The notes: generated from the sequence alone by a model not told the origin. Shown: positions 1 to 5,720, counted from the stretch's first letter. The stretch: DNA of 8,637 nucleotides from UBA6345 sp045577635 (GCA_045577635.1 JAZNIS010000072.1:1-8637), one strand, 5' to 3'. Program-made: numbers and translations.

Positions 1-1
1 T

Positions 2-196
2 GTTACTTCCATGACAGCTGGTGCAACCATTATTGATTTATTTACAAAATCTAAACCATCACTTTCTTGGTTTGGTGTTGTATACTTCATTTTACTTGCA
101 TTAATTGGTTGGGGTTCAACAAAAATATTAAACTTCTTCTCTACTCAAAAAACCTACACAATTAGTGATAGCGATTACGAAAGAGATATTAAATAA
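2..196 (+). CDS. C-terminal fragment of a membrane protein (5' end outside window)
   Basis: The reading frame is open to the left edge, with Val-Thr-Ser codons before the first ATG at 11. No ribosome binding site precedes that ATG, so this is almost certainly the tail of a longer gene. About 64 residues are visible. They hold one hydrophobic stretch (roughly WFGVVYFILLALIGWG, residues 24-39 counting from position 2), which looks like a last transmembrane helix, followed by a polar tail rich in Ser, Asp and Tyr that would be cytoplasmic or extracellular. A transporter-type protein is plausible from the Gly/Ala/Thr-rich segment before the helix, but I do not recognise the family. It ends with TAA a few bases before a strong terminator, so it is the last gene of its operon. 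Confidence 0.6.
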   Translation, partial: VTSMTAGATIIDLFTKSKPSLSWFGVVYFILLALIGWGSTKILNFFSTQKTYTISDSDYERDIK

Positions 197-202
197 AAAA
201 AT

Positions 203-231
203 AAAAACACCAGAAATTCTGGTGTTTTTTT
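203..231. terminator. Bidirectional Rho-independent terminator
   Basis: The arms AAAAACACCAG and CTGGTGTTTTT flank a five-base loop (AAATT), followed by a T run on the plus strand and, read from the other side, a T-rich tract on the minus strand. It sits between the converging ends of the membrane-protein fragment and the dephospho-CoA kinase-like gene. Its right arm reaches into that gene's stop codon, so it can serve both. Confidence 0.85.
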
Positions 232-808
232 AATTTTCGTTTTTAATTTGCCTTACCAAACTTTCACAAAGTAAAACAAAATCGTGGGTGTAGTTGTTTA
301 ACACAACAAAACTAAATTCGTGTTGGCTATATTCAGGACTAAAACTATCCCTTTTTGCAACAACCATTTTATCAATTTTATCTCTTTTAATTAAATATCG
401 CTCTCTTAGCTTATCATTTTTTGCCTCAACCAAAATGTTGTAGTTAGCAATATTAAAATACTTTGTTAAAGGAACAAACTTATAATCAATAACGGCATTA
501 TTATTACACTCTTTTAATTGTTCATCAATTTTGCTTTCTAAATAATTCCAAGTTAATTTATCTAGTTTATCCCAAAGGTTCTTGTTATTTAAAACAATTT
601 TACTAATCAACCTTTTTTCAATTTTGCCATTTTCACCTTCGGCAACATCACCAAAAGTTTCCCTTAACTTTTCCTGCATAACATCATCATTATACATATT
701 AGCAACAATCTCATCTACATCTATTAACTTTAAATTAAGTTTTACACTTAACAGCACCGATAAAGTACTTTTACCACTGCCAGAGTGTCCTGTAACTGTA
801 ATAATCAT
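230..808 (-). CDS. coaE: Dephospho-CoA kinase-like protein
   Basis: This 192-residue protein matches the length and order of dephospho-CoA kinase, the last enzyme of CoA synthesis, which phosphorylates the ribose 3'-OH of dephospho-CoA with ATP in the cytosol. Visible marks are an N-terminal P-loop GHSGSGKST (residues 7-15), the acidic LIDVDEIVANMY segment (28-39) equivalent to the family's D-A-D-x-I stretch, FGD (52-54) followed by Gly-Lys-Ile and an Arg-Leu pair as in the family, an Arg-rich lid region (R136, R138, R142, R153), and a late FVVLNN strand like the family's D-x-V-I-x-N. The lid and C-terminal half diverge from textbook CoaE, so a related NMP-kinase-fold enzyme is possible. The ribosome binding site AAAGGG overlaps the stop codon of the upstream acetyltransferase, implying translational coupling. 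It is second in a two-gene operon. Confidence 0.75.
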   Translation of the reverse strand: MIITVTGHSGSGKSTLSVLLSVKLNLKLIDVDEIVANMYNDDVMQEKLRETFGDVAEGENGKIEKRLISKIVLNNKNLWDKLDKLTWNYLESKIDEQLKECNNNAVIDYKFVPLTKYFNIANYNILVEAKNDKLRERYLIKRDKIDKMVVAKRDSFSPEYSQHEFSFVVLNNYTHDFVLLCESLVRQIKNEN

Positions 809-813
809 AATAA

Positions 814-820
814 CCCTTTA
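814..820 (-). promoter_or_regulatory. Ribosome binding site of the coaE-like gene, overlapping the upstream stop
   Basis: Read on the minus strand, TAAAGGG contains both the TAA stop of the acetyltransferase (818-820) and a Shine-Dalgarno sequence five bases before the ATG at 808. This ties translation of the two genes together. Confidence 0.7.
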
Positions 821-1369
821 TTTTCTATATTTTGCTTCGGCTTCATCTTCTTCTGCTAAATAAATCATTCTATCGTTCCACTTAACAAGTTTATTTCCGT
901 TTAGTGGTAACGAAAAAATTAATGTTCTACCAACAACAATTGTTTTATCGTTTTTGTTATTATAAACTTCTTCAAACATTCCATATTTCTTATAGGTTAT
1001 AACAGCAACTTTATTATCAATTTCATCGGTGTACAATCTTAATGTTTTATATCCTAAATTTTCAGCTTCAGTTTTGCAGAAATTAAACATTTTTCTACCC
1101 AAACCCTGCCTTCTAAACTTATCTAAAACACCATACCAACCTAAAAAACAATCTTCCGGATAATCAAAATATTCGGTAATACCACAAATTCCAGCAGGTT
1201 CATCATTTAAATATGCAATCCAGTATTTTAAAAATCTCATACGGTTGGTTTTTCCACTATTAACAGTTGCTTCTAATTCATCTCTACCATTTTCATTAGG
1301 GAAAATTTGATTTTGAATTGAAATAGCTAGTTCAACATTTTCTTTATTAACCTCAATAAATTTAAGCAT
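818..1369 (-). CDS. GNAT-family N-acetyltransferase
   Basis: This 183-residue protein belongs to the Gcn5-related acetyltransferases, which move an acetyl group from acetyl-CoA to an amine. The acetyl-CoA pyrophosphate-binding motif A is clear: RRQGLG at residues 86-91 after the beta strand FLGWYGVLDKF, followed by a helix GRKMFNFCKTEAENLGY. Motif B is represented by LRLYTDEIDNKVAVITYKKYGM, the usual strand and 'Y-x-K-x-G-F/M' helix. The substrate cannot be inferred. The open frame runs further upstream to an ATG at 1429, but AAGGA lies six bases before the ATG at 1367-1369, and the promoter lies between the two, so 1369 is chosen. The C-terminus is acidic then basic (EEDEAEAKYRK). It is the first gene of an operon with the coaE-like gene. 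Confidence 0.85.
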   Translation of the reverse strand: MLKFIEVNKENVELAISIQNQIFPNENGRDELEATVNSGKTNRMRFLKYWIAYLNDEPAGICGITEYFDYPEDCFLGWYGVLDKFRRQGLGRKMFNFCKTEAENLGYKTLRLYTDEIDNKVAVITYKKYGMFEEVYNNKNDKTIVVGRTLIFSLPLNGNKLVKWNDRMIYLAEEDEAEAKYRK

Positions 1370-1375
1370 TTTTAA

Positions 1376-1380
1376 TCCTT
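1376..1380 (-). promoter_or_regulatory. Ribosome binding site deciding the acetyltransferase start
   Basis: AAGGA on the minus strand, six bases upstream of the ATG at 1369. The alternative in-frame ATG at 1429 has no such site and would overlap the predicted promoter. Confidence 0.75.
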
Positions 1381-1400
1381 TTAAATTTTTTCTATAATTT

Positions 1401-1429
1401 ATTTTATATAAATAAATAAATTTTAACAA
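1401..1429 (-). promoter_or_regulatory. Probable sigma-70-type promoter for the acetyltransferase-coaE operon
   Basis: On the minus strand, TTGTTA (1429-1424) and TAAAAT (1406-1401) are separated by 17 bases and match the -35 and -10 consensus at 4/6 and 5/6 positions. The predicted start of transcription lies about 25 bases before the ribosome binding site's ATG region. The DNA here is very AT-rich, so chance matches are possible. Confidence 0.5.
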
Positions 1430-1443
1430 ACTTTTTAATATAT

Positions 1444-1467
1444 ATTACCTTTTTTATTAAAAGTAAT
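1444..1467. repeat. Imperfect inverted repeat between divergent promoters
   Basis: ATTAC at 1444-1448 is mirrored by GTAAT at 1463-1467, and the symmetry continues inward through T and A runs with one bulged base. It lies between the -35 region of the minus-strand promoter and the -10 of the plus-strand one, a place where a repressor could control both operons. In such AT-rich DNA the T/A part of the symmetry carries little weight. Confidence 0.3.
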
Positions 1468-1468
1468 G

Positions 1469-1474
1469 TAAAAT
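1469..1474 (+). promoter_or_regulatory. Candidate -10 box for the 1503-3461 operon
   Basis: TAAAAT matches TATAAT at 5/6 positions and lies about 28 bases before the ATG at 1503. The only -35 candidate at suitable distance (TTACCT, 1445-1450, 18 bases away) is weak, so expression may need an activator or the call may be wrong. Confidence 0.35.
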
Positions 1475-1486
1475 AATAAAAAAACC

Positions 1487-1494
1487 AAAGGTGG
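1487..1494 (+). promoter_or_regulatory. Ribosome binding site deciding the start at 1503
   Basis: AAAGGTGG lies eight bases before the ATG at 1503. It overlaps the upstream GTG at 1491, so that GTG is part of the ribosome binding site, not the initiation codon. Confidence 0.8.
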
Positions 1495-1502
1495 TAAGTA
1501 AT

Positions 1503-2438
1503 ATGTGTCAATTAAACTTATATTGTGTACCTAAAACTGTTGAACCTGAAACGGTTATTAAAGTTATTAATAACTGTTTTAACACAACCTTTGCTGAACG
1601 AATTACCGATAGTGAATTTACCGACATTTATGGATTAGAAGATTTTAATATTTATGCTTGTTCAGCTATGCACTGCGATTGTGGTTCGGTTGTAAGCAGA
1701 TTTCAAGAACACGAAAGAACTTTAACATGGAAACAATTACAGGAAGAACTACAAAACGAAGAACTTGATAAACTTTATAAAATAAAAAACATACTAGAAC
1801 AACCTGACTATAAAGAAAGATTTAAAAACTATGAAAAACAACAAAAATTGTTATGGGCAGAAGTTGAAAAAACAAACGGAAATATTGGCGAAATTGAAAG
1901 AAAGTTAACTTCGGCTGTGTTAGACAGAACAGATATTAGCGAAGAAGAAAAAAACAAGCTAATGCATGAAGAAGTTTATCCTGAAATTAACCGATTACTT
2001 TTAGAAAACGAAAAACGACCAGAACGAATTGCAGCTATGACAAAATATCAAAAATTTATTCAAGAAAATAACGACCTTATGACTTCTATGCTATATAACA
2101 CCGACCCTTACGAAGGTGAAAAAAGAAAAATTATTAATTACGATGAAAATGGCAACGAAGTAATAACTTACGAAAACACCTTTTCACAAAACATTTACGA
2201 TGTTATTGAAAGAACCAAAACCAGCAAATTAAACTATGAAAAAGATGAGTTTGAAAGCATTAACGGTTTGGTTGAATCGTTACTTGAACACTGCATAACC
2301 GTTAAACTTTTAGCATTTTGGCAAGATGGCGACCCAATTGTTATTGGTAACAACTACGAAGTAACATTTAACGATTTTAAAATTGAAGATATTGTTTATT
2401 TAAAATATAAAGATACATTAACAATAAATAAATATTAA
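1503..2438 (+). CDS. Unrecognised Met-Cys protein with Cys cluster and coiled coil
   Basis: This is a 311-residue cytosolic-looking protein with no signal peptide or membrane helix. I cannot assign it to a named family. The N-terminal part (1-70) begins MCQLNLYCVP and contains Cys2, Cys8, Cys25 and a compact Cys/His cluster, Cys53-x4-Cys58-x-Cys60 with His57 (motif CSAMHCDCGS). This could bind a metal or hold reactive thiols. Residues about 75-195 are rich in Glu, Lys, Leu and Gln and look helical and coiled-coil-like. Residues about 205-230 are polar, and the end (255-311) has a mixed helix-strand pattern with another Cys at 264. The start follows the strong ribosome binding site at 1487. 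It is the first gene of a three-gene operon; the next gene's ribosome binding site overlaps its stop codon. A class II glutamine amidotransferase was considered because of Cys2, but the rest of that fold's signature is absent. Confidence 0.85.
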   Translation: MCQLNLYCVPKTVEPETVIKVINNCFNTTFAERITDSEFTDIYGLEDFNIYACSAMHCDCGSVVSRFQEHERTLTWKQLQEELQNEELDKLYKIKNILEQPDYKERFKNYEKQQKLLWAEVEKTNGNIGEIERKLTSAVLDRTDISEEEKNKLMHEEVYPEINRLLLENEKRPERIAAMTKYQKFIQENNDLMTSMLYNTDPYEGEKRKIINYDENGNEVITYENTFSQNIYDVIERTKTSKLNYEKDEFESINGLVESLLEHCITVKLLAFWQDGDPIVIGNNYEVTFNDFKIEDIVYLKYKDTLTINKY

Positions 2439-2448
2439 AGGAGTTTTA

Positions 2449-2967
2449 ATGGAATTAAAAGATATTAGGGTGTTTGTTTGTGTGCCAGGTGTAGGTAAAA
2501 CATACCTTGCTAACACTAACAAAAAATTTGTTGATTTAGATAATGAAAAGGCAATGTATAAATATGGCTACCAAAATTTAACCGATGAAGAATTTGAAAG
2601 ATTAAAAGGTAACCGAAACAAAGCCGAAGCAAAAGCCGACACAAACGAATATATGCTTAAAAGGTTTAATTATTATTTAAACGAAACCGATAAAATTTTA
2701 TTATTTGCACCAAACCCTAAAATGGTGGAAATGATTTATAACAGTGGCACTCCTTATTGTTTGGTTTATCATAGCAAACAATGTGTTGAAGAAATTAGAG
2801 AAAGAATGAGAAAAAGGGGCAATCAGGAAAACTTTATTAATTCTATGTTAGACCCTATTGACGATTTTTACAATGCAAGTGTTACTGACAACCGTCCAGC
2901 AATAAAAATTGAACTGTTTGAAGGCGAATATTTAAGCGATAAGCTTTTACCCGTTTTTAAAGATTAG
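2449..2967 (+). CDS. Small P-loop kinase-like protein
   Basis: This 172-residue protein looks like a minimal P-loop nucleoside or nucleotide kinase. The N-terminal strand RVFVCVPGVGKTYL carries a Walker A element, VPGVGKT (residues 12-18), although the first glycine of the usual G-x4-GK-T is Cys11. FVDLDNE (28-34) follows as an acidic substrate- or metal-binding strand. ILLFAPNP (83-90) resembles the strand before a Walker B-type position. RERMRKRGNQENFI (117-130) is a basic Arg-rich helix typical of the lid of NMP-kinase-fold enzymes. The substrate is unknown, and similar small P-loop proteins occur in phages and Firmicutes. It starts at ATG 2449 after AAAGGAG, ten bases beyond the previous stop, and is followed eight bases later by the histidine-phosphatase-like gene. 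An ATPase without kinase activity cannot be excluded. Confidence 0.8.
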   Translation: MELKDIRVFVCVPGVGKTYLANTNKKFVDLDNEKAMYKYGYQNLTDEEFERLKGNRNKAEAKADTNEYMLKRFNYYLNETDKILLFAPNPKMVEMIYNSGTPYCLVYHSKQCVEEIRERMRKRGNQENFINSMLDPIDDFYNASVTDNRPAIKIELFEGEYLSDKLLPVFKD

Positions 2968-2975
2968 GAGATTAT

Positions 2976-3461
2976 ATGAAAATAATTTATTGCCACCATG
3001 CAAACCGAAAAAAAGGAACTGTATTTAGCCAAGATGATGACATAACCTTGCTTGGAGAAAAAGATGCAAATTTAGTTAGAGAACTAATTGAAACTGCAAA
3101 TGCTAAAAACCCGATTTCTGCAATTTATTCATCAGAGTTTTTTAGATGCACAAAAACAGCAAACATAATAAATGCCAACTTAAACTTACCCATTATTTTA
3201 GACGAACGACTTAATGAAAAAGATTATAATGGAAAAGAAGAATGGAAAGATTGTCAAGAAAGAGTTAAATCTGTATTACTAGATATTATTAAAAAACACG
3301 AAAACCACGAAACAGTTTTAGTTGTTACAAGTGGTGTTAACATTTCGGCATTTATTAATTTGGCTTACGGATTAGAAAGCAATAATAATCACCCATTTTT
3401 AGCAATATCTATGTGCTGTCCTATTATGTTTGATTACGATAAATCAAAATTTAACTTATAA
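2976..3461 (+). CDS. Histidine-phosphatase-superfamily protein with altered active site
   Basis: The fold signature is readable across this 161-residue protein. IIYCHHAN (3-10) stands where the family has L-V-R-H-G-E. SSEFFRCTKTANII (52-65) is the conserved S-x-x-x-R-x-x-x-T-A helix, with Arg57. LDERLNEKDYNG (75-86) corresponds to the L-x-E-x-x-x-G segment. VLVVTSGVNISAFI (114-127) aligns with the V-S-H-G-G-x-I-R motif. The phospho-accepting His appears kept as His8, but its neighbouring Arg is His7, the following Gly is Ala9, and the second catalytic His is Ser119. Members normally cleave phosphomonoesters or move phosphate in the cytosol; this one may be inactive, or binding-only, or use altered chemistry. 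At 161 residues it is at the short end of the superfamily. It starts at ATG 2976 with TAGGAG five bases upstream, overlapping the previous stop. It is the last gene of the operon, followed by a terminator. Confidence 0.8.
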   Translation: MKIIYCHHANRKKGTVFSQDDDITLLGEKDANLVRELIETANAKNPISAIYSSEFFRCTKTANIINANLNLPIILDERLNEKDYNGKEEWKDCQERVKSVLLDIIKKHENHETVLVVTSGVNISAFINLAYGLESNNNHPFLAISMCCPIMFDYDKSKFNL

Positions 3462-3463
3462 CA

Positions 3464-3489
3464 AAAACACCTAATTATAGGTGTTTTTT
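3464..3489 (+). terminator. Rho-independent terminator of the 1503-3461 operon
   Basis: AAAACACCTA pairs perfectly with TAGGTGTTTT around the four-base loop ATTA, followed by a T-rich tract. It begins two bases after the stop codon. Its stem shares the AAAACACC core with the terminator at 203-231. Confidence 0.85.
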
Positions 3490-3509
3490 ATTATTTTTTT
3501 ATAAACCAC

Positions 3510-3538
3510 TTAAAAAACAAAAAAAATTGTGTTATACT
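3510..3538 (+). promoter_or_regulatory. Extended -10 promoter for the SDR-HD operon
   Basis: TTAAAA (3510-3515) and TATACT (3533-3538) are 17 bases apart, and a TG dinucleotide at 3530-3531 one base before the -10 makes an extended -10 element. Transcription would start about seven bases further on, near 3545, which is the first base of the only plausible initiation codon. Confidence 0.65.
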
Positions 3539-3544
3539 TTTTAT

Positions 3545-4429
3545 GTGAAATCAACCGCAGTTTTTAGTTTAAACAATCAAAATTTAATAGGAAAAACTGT
3601 TGCTATAACAGGAGCAACCGGTGTTATTGGTAAAGAACTTTGCCAAACTTTTGCTAATCTTAATGCGAACTTAATTTTACTTAACCGAAATGTTGAGTTG
3701 AGCGAACAATTAAAACAAGAGCTATTACAAAAAAATCCTAACATTAAAATAGATATTTTTAAAACCGACCTTGAAAATTTAAACGAAGTAATAAACACTT
3801 GCAACAAATTAAAAAATTACAATATAGATTTTTTAATTTTAAATGCTGGTGCTTATAAAATAACCCGAAAAACAACCGATTTAAGATTTGATAATATTTT
3901 TCAAATAAATTTTATTTCACAATATTATTTAGTTAAAAAACTTATACCAAATTTATCTAAAAATAATGGCAAAGTTATTACAGTTGGTAGCATTGCACAC
4001 AAATATTCAAAAATAAATATTGCAGATGTTGATTTTAGCAAGTGCAAAACCGACAGTAAAACCTATGGAAATGCAAAACGATTTTTAATGTTTTCACTAT
4101 TTGAATTACTTAAACAACACAACATCAGTTATGCTGTTGCTCACCCTGGAATAACTTTAACTAACATTACCCGAAACTACCCTAAAATAATTAAGGCAAT
4201 TATAAAATATCCAATGAAAATTTTATTTTTAAAACCAGAAGCCGCCTGTAAGTCAATTAGCCAAGCCCTTTTTAAAAATTGCAAATATGGTTATTGGATA
4301 GGTCCTAAAATTTTTAATATTTGGGGAAAACCTGCCGAAAGTAAAATTAAAACTTTTACTAAAACTGAAAGTGAACAAATTTATGATATTGCTGAAAAAA
4401 TTTATACTAAAATTAAGCTTGAAAAATAA
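3545..4429 (+). CDS. Short-chain dehydrogenase/reductase, probably translated from a leaderless GTG
   Basis: This classical-type SDR has 294 residues and should be an NAD(P)-dependent oxidoreductase of unknown substrate. From the chosen start it shows the cofactor glycine motif TGATGVIG (22-29), the NAG motif (100-102), and the tetrad Asn122, Ser149, Tyr174 and Lys178 (Y-G-N-A-K). A following HPG (199-201) matches the family's P-G after the active site. The length and the longer C-terminal region (WIGPKIFNIWGKP and after) recall retinol-dehydrogenase-like SDRs. The frame is open upstream to a TTG at 3527, but that lies inside the promoter. No ATG occurs in frame before the cofactor motif, so GTG at 3545 is chosen. 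It has no ribosome binding site. The HD-domain gene follows after 12 bases. Confidence 0.85.
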   Translation: MKSTAVFSLNNQNLIGKTVAITGATGVIGKELCQTFANLNANLILLNRNVELSEQLKQELLQKNPNIKIDIFKTDLENLNEVINTCNKLKNYNIDFLILNAGAYKITRKTTDLRFDNIFQINFISQYYLVKKLIPNLSKNNGKVITVGSIAHKYSKINIADVDFSKCKTDSKTYGNAKRFLMFSLFELLKQHNISYAVAHPGITLTNITRNYPKIIKAIIKYPMKILFLKPEAACKSISQALFKNCKYGYWIGPKIFNIWGKPAESKIKTFTKTESEQIYDIAEKIYTKIKLEK

Positions 4430-4433
4430 GGAG
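4428..4433 (+). promoter_or_regulatory. Ribosome binding site of the HD-domain gene, overlapping the SDR stop
   Basis: AAGGAG shares two bases with the TAA stop of the SDR and sits eight bases before ATG 4442. No promoter or terminator lies between the two genes, so they form one message. Confidence 0.75.
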
Positions 4434-4441
4434 TTGTTAAT

Positions 4442-5341
4442 ATGATTTCTAAATTAGAATTTGAAAACCAATTAGTTAACCCAAGGGTGGTGGAATATTT
4501 TAGTGGTTTAACAAAGGAAGAACTTGAAAATTTACTTGGTTCACAAGTTGCAACCATGTTTAAATTTAAACAAAACAACAGTCATCACTGCTACGACCTT
4601 TTAATGCATAGTTTAAAAACTGTTGAAGGAATTAAGCCAGAAGGTTTAACCGAAGAACAATTTAAAATGTTGAAAGTTGCTGCCTTTTTCCATGATGTAG
4701 CTAAACCACAAGTTGCTAAATTTAACGAAAAAACAAAACAACAAGTTTTTTACGGACACTCTATAAAATCTGCAGAAGTTTCGGCTCCTATTTTAACCCA
4801 ATTAGGTTATTCACCAGAAGAAATTAGTAAATTATTATTTTTAATTGCCCATCATGATGACTTTATTAGTTATAAATCTGATTTACAACCTTTTATGTTT
4901 AACCATATGTTTATTAGAGGAATTACCCCTCAAACTGTTGCAGAAAAAATTTTAGAAAATAAATATGATTTTATTAAAATGGGCTACACCGAAGAAGAAG
5001 TTAAAGGAATTTTGGTTGCACTTATCCACAATAAAAAACCATTTTTTAAAACAAAAGACCGAAATTACAACTTTACTGTTGATATGCAAACTGTTAAACA
5101 AAAAATGGCAAGTGGCAAATTTAACACAGAATACACCGCAACTGTTGATGATTACAAATTACTATTAAAACTTTGTGTTGCTGATGCAAGTGCACAAGCT
5201 GAAATTGTTGTGCAAGATGGAAAGGTTGTTGATAGCAAAAAAGATAAAGTTAAAAGAATTAATAAAATTGAAGATTGCATAGAATCAGCTTTTGAATTAA
5301 CCGAAACGGTTTGTAGCCAACTTGGAAACGAATTAAAATAA
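4442..5341 (+). CDS. Stand-alone HD-domain phosphohydrolase
   Basis: This 299-residue protein carries the metal-binding HD signature: His56 in YDLLMHSLKT, His84-Asp85 in AAFFHDVAKP, His106 in FYGHSIKSAE, His137-His138 in LIAHHDD, and a later Asp248 in LCVADASAQ. The spacing and wording (H-D-x-x-K-P, then F-x-G-H-x-x-x-S-A-E, then an I-L-x-x-L-x-x-S repeat) closely resemble the HD domain of bacterial tRNA nucleotidyltransferase (CCA-adding) proteins, but no nucleotidyltransferase domain precedes it. HD proteins hydrolyse phosphomono- or diester bonds of nucleotides; the substrate here is unknown. The N-terminal about 45 residues and the C-terminal about 100 residues (including a Lys/Asp-rich stretch 262-278) are less defined. 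It is co-transcribed with the SDR and ends at a strong terminator. Confidence 0.85.
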   Translation: MISKLEFENQLVNPRVVEYFSGLTKEELENLLGSQVATMFKFKQNNSHHCYDLLMHSLKTVEGIKPEGLTEEQFKMLKVAAFFHDVAKPQVAKFNEKTKQQVFYGHSIKSAEVSAPILTQLGYSPEEISKLLFLIAHHDDFISYKSDLQPFMFNHMFIRGITPQTVAEKILENKYDFIKMGYTEEEVKGILVALIHNKKPFFKTKDRNYNFTVDMQTVKQKMASGKFNTEYTATVDDYKLLLKLCVADASAQAEIVVQDGKVVDSKKDKVKRINKIEDCIESAFELTETVCSQLGNELK

Positions 5342-5345
5342 ATAC

Positions 5346-5381
5346 AAAATAAAGTGGAAACAGTAATTTCCACTTTATTTT
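5346..5381 (+). terminator. Strong Rho-independent terminator after the HD-domain gene
   Basis: A perfect 15-bp stem (5346-5360 with 5367-5381) encloses the six-base loop CAGTAA. Its core is AAAGTGGAAA paired with TTTCCACTTT, and the right arm ends in a T-rich tract. The A-rich left arm would also supply T residues in the opposite direction. Confidence 0.9.
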
Positions 5382-5383
5382 AT

Positions 5384-5412
5384 TTAAACAATAGTTTTCT
5401 TTATGGTATAAT
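5384..5412 (+). promoter_or_regulatory. Extended -10 promoter for the YgjV-like operon
   Basis: TGGTATAAT (5404-5412) is a perfect extended -10 (TG-n-TATAAT). The -35 is poor (TTAAAC at 5384-5389, 17 bases upstream), as is usual when the extended -10 is perfect. Predicted transcription starts near 5419, after the ATG at 5415, which rules that ATG out. Confidence 0.75.
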
Positions 5413-5423
5413 TTATGGAAATC

Positions 5424-5429
5424 AAGGAG
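5424..5429 (+). promoter_or_regulatory. Ribosome binding site deciding the start at 5436
   Basis: AAGGAG lies six bases before ATG 5436. The upstream in-frame ATG at 5415 has no such site and lies before the predicted transcription start. Confidence 0.8.
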
Positions 5430-5435
5430 AAAAAT

Positions 5436-5720
5436 ATGCCAAGTGTTTTAATAGAAGCTATTGGTTTAATAGCAACAATACTAATTTTTATAGGTATGAA
5501 TTTTAAAACCGACACTTTAAAAGGCGATATTGCAATGAGAGTTTTTAATTTGATTGGCTCTGCTATTTTTGCTGTTTATGGGTTTTTAGTTCCTGCTTGG
5601 AGCACTGCTGTTTTAAATTGTTTATTAGTTATTGTTAACACCATTCATTTAGTTATGTTAATTAAAAACAAAAATCAAGAAACCACTAAAAACAAACAAA
5701 CTGAAAATAAAACCGAATAA
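5436..5720 (+). CDS. Small YgjV-like integral membrane protein
   Basis: This 94-residue protein has three predicted membrane helices, about residues 4-22 (LIEAIGLIATILIFIGMNF), 35-52 (a helix containing FNLIGSAIFAVYGF) and 57-76 (TAVLNCLLVIVNTIHLVMLI). A charged linker (KTDTLKGD) joins the first two, and the tail is hydrophilic and Lys/Asn/Thr-rich. The pattern I-G-x-x-A-T-x-L-I-F, then R-x-x-N-x-I-G-x-x-x-F-x-x-Y-G, then N-x-x-x-x-x-x-N matches my recollection of the YgjV-type inner membrane family, whose function is unknown. The start is set by the ribosome binding site at 5424 and the promoter position. It is first in an operon, with the 387-residue orphan nine bases downstream. Confidence 0.8.
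   Translation: MPSVLIEAIGLIATILIFIGMNFKTDTLKGDIAMRVFNLIGSAIFAVYGFLVPAWSTAVLNCLLVIVNTIHLVMLIKNKNQETTKNKQTENKTE

Noticed and set aside
582..863. Plus-strand open frame of 93 codons opposite the coaE-like gene
   Set aside because: It is antisense to a well-supported kinase-like gene, has a low-complexity Ser/Leu composition and no ribosome binding site.
1491..1502. GTG at 1491 as the start of the Met-Cys gene
   Set aside because: The GTG is part of the ribosome binding site AAAGGTGG, which serves the ATG at 1503.
1503..1520. Met-Cys start as a class II glutamine amidotransferase
   Set aside because: Beyond Cys2, the family's G-I-x-G and downstream Arg/Asn/Asp motifs are not visible.
203..3489. 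Similar hairpins (AACACC core) at 203-231 and 3464-3489 as a repeat family
   Set aside because: Only a short core is shared, and both are ordinary terminators at gene ends, so convergence is enough explanation.
3577..3807. Minus-strand frame inside the SDR gene
   Set aside because: It lies wholly opposite the cofactor-binding region of a clear SDR and has no signals of its own.
4965..5168. Plus-strand frame inside the HD-domain gene
   Set aside because: It is a shifted frame of a strongly supported gene, with Lys/Leu-rich composition and no ribosome binding site.
5152..5373. Minus-strand frame opposite the end of the HD-domain gene
   Set aside because: It would run through the terminator stem and is antisense to a well-supported gene.
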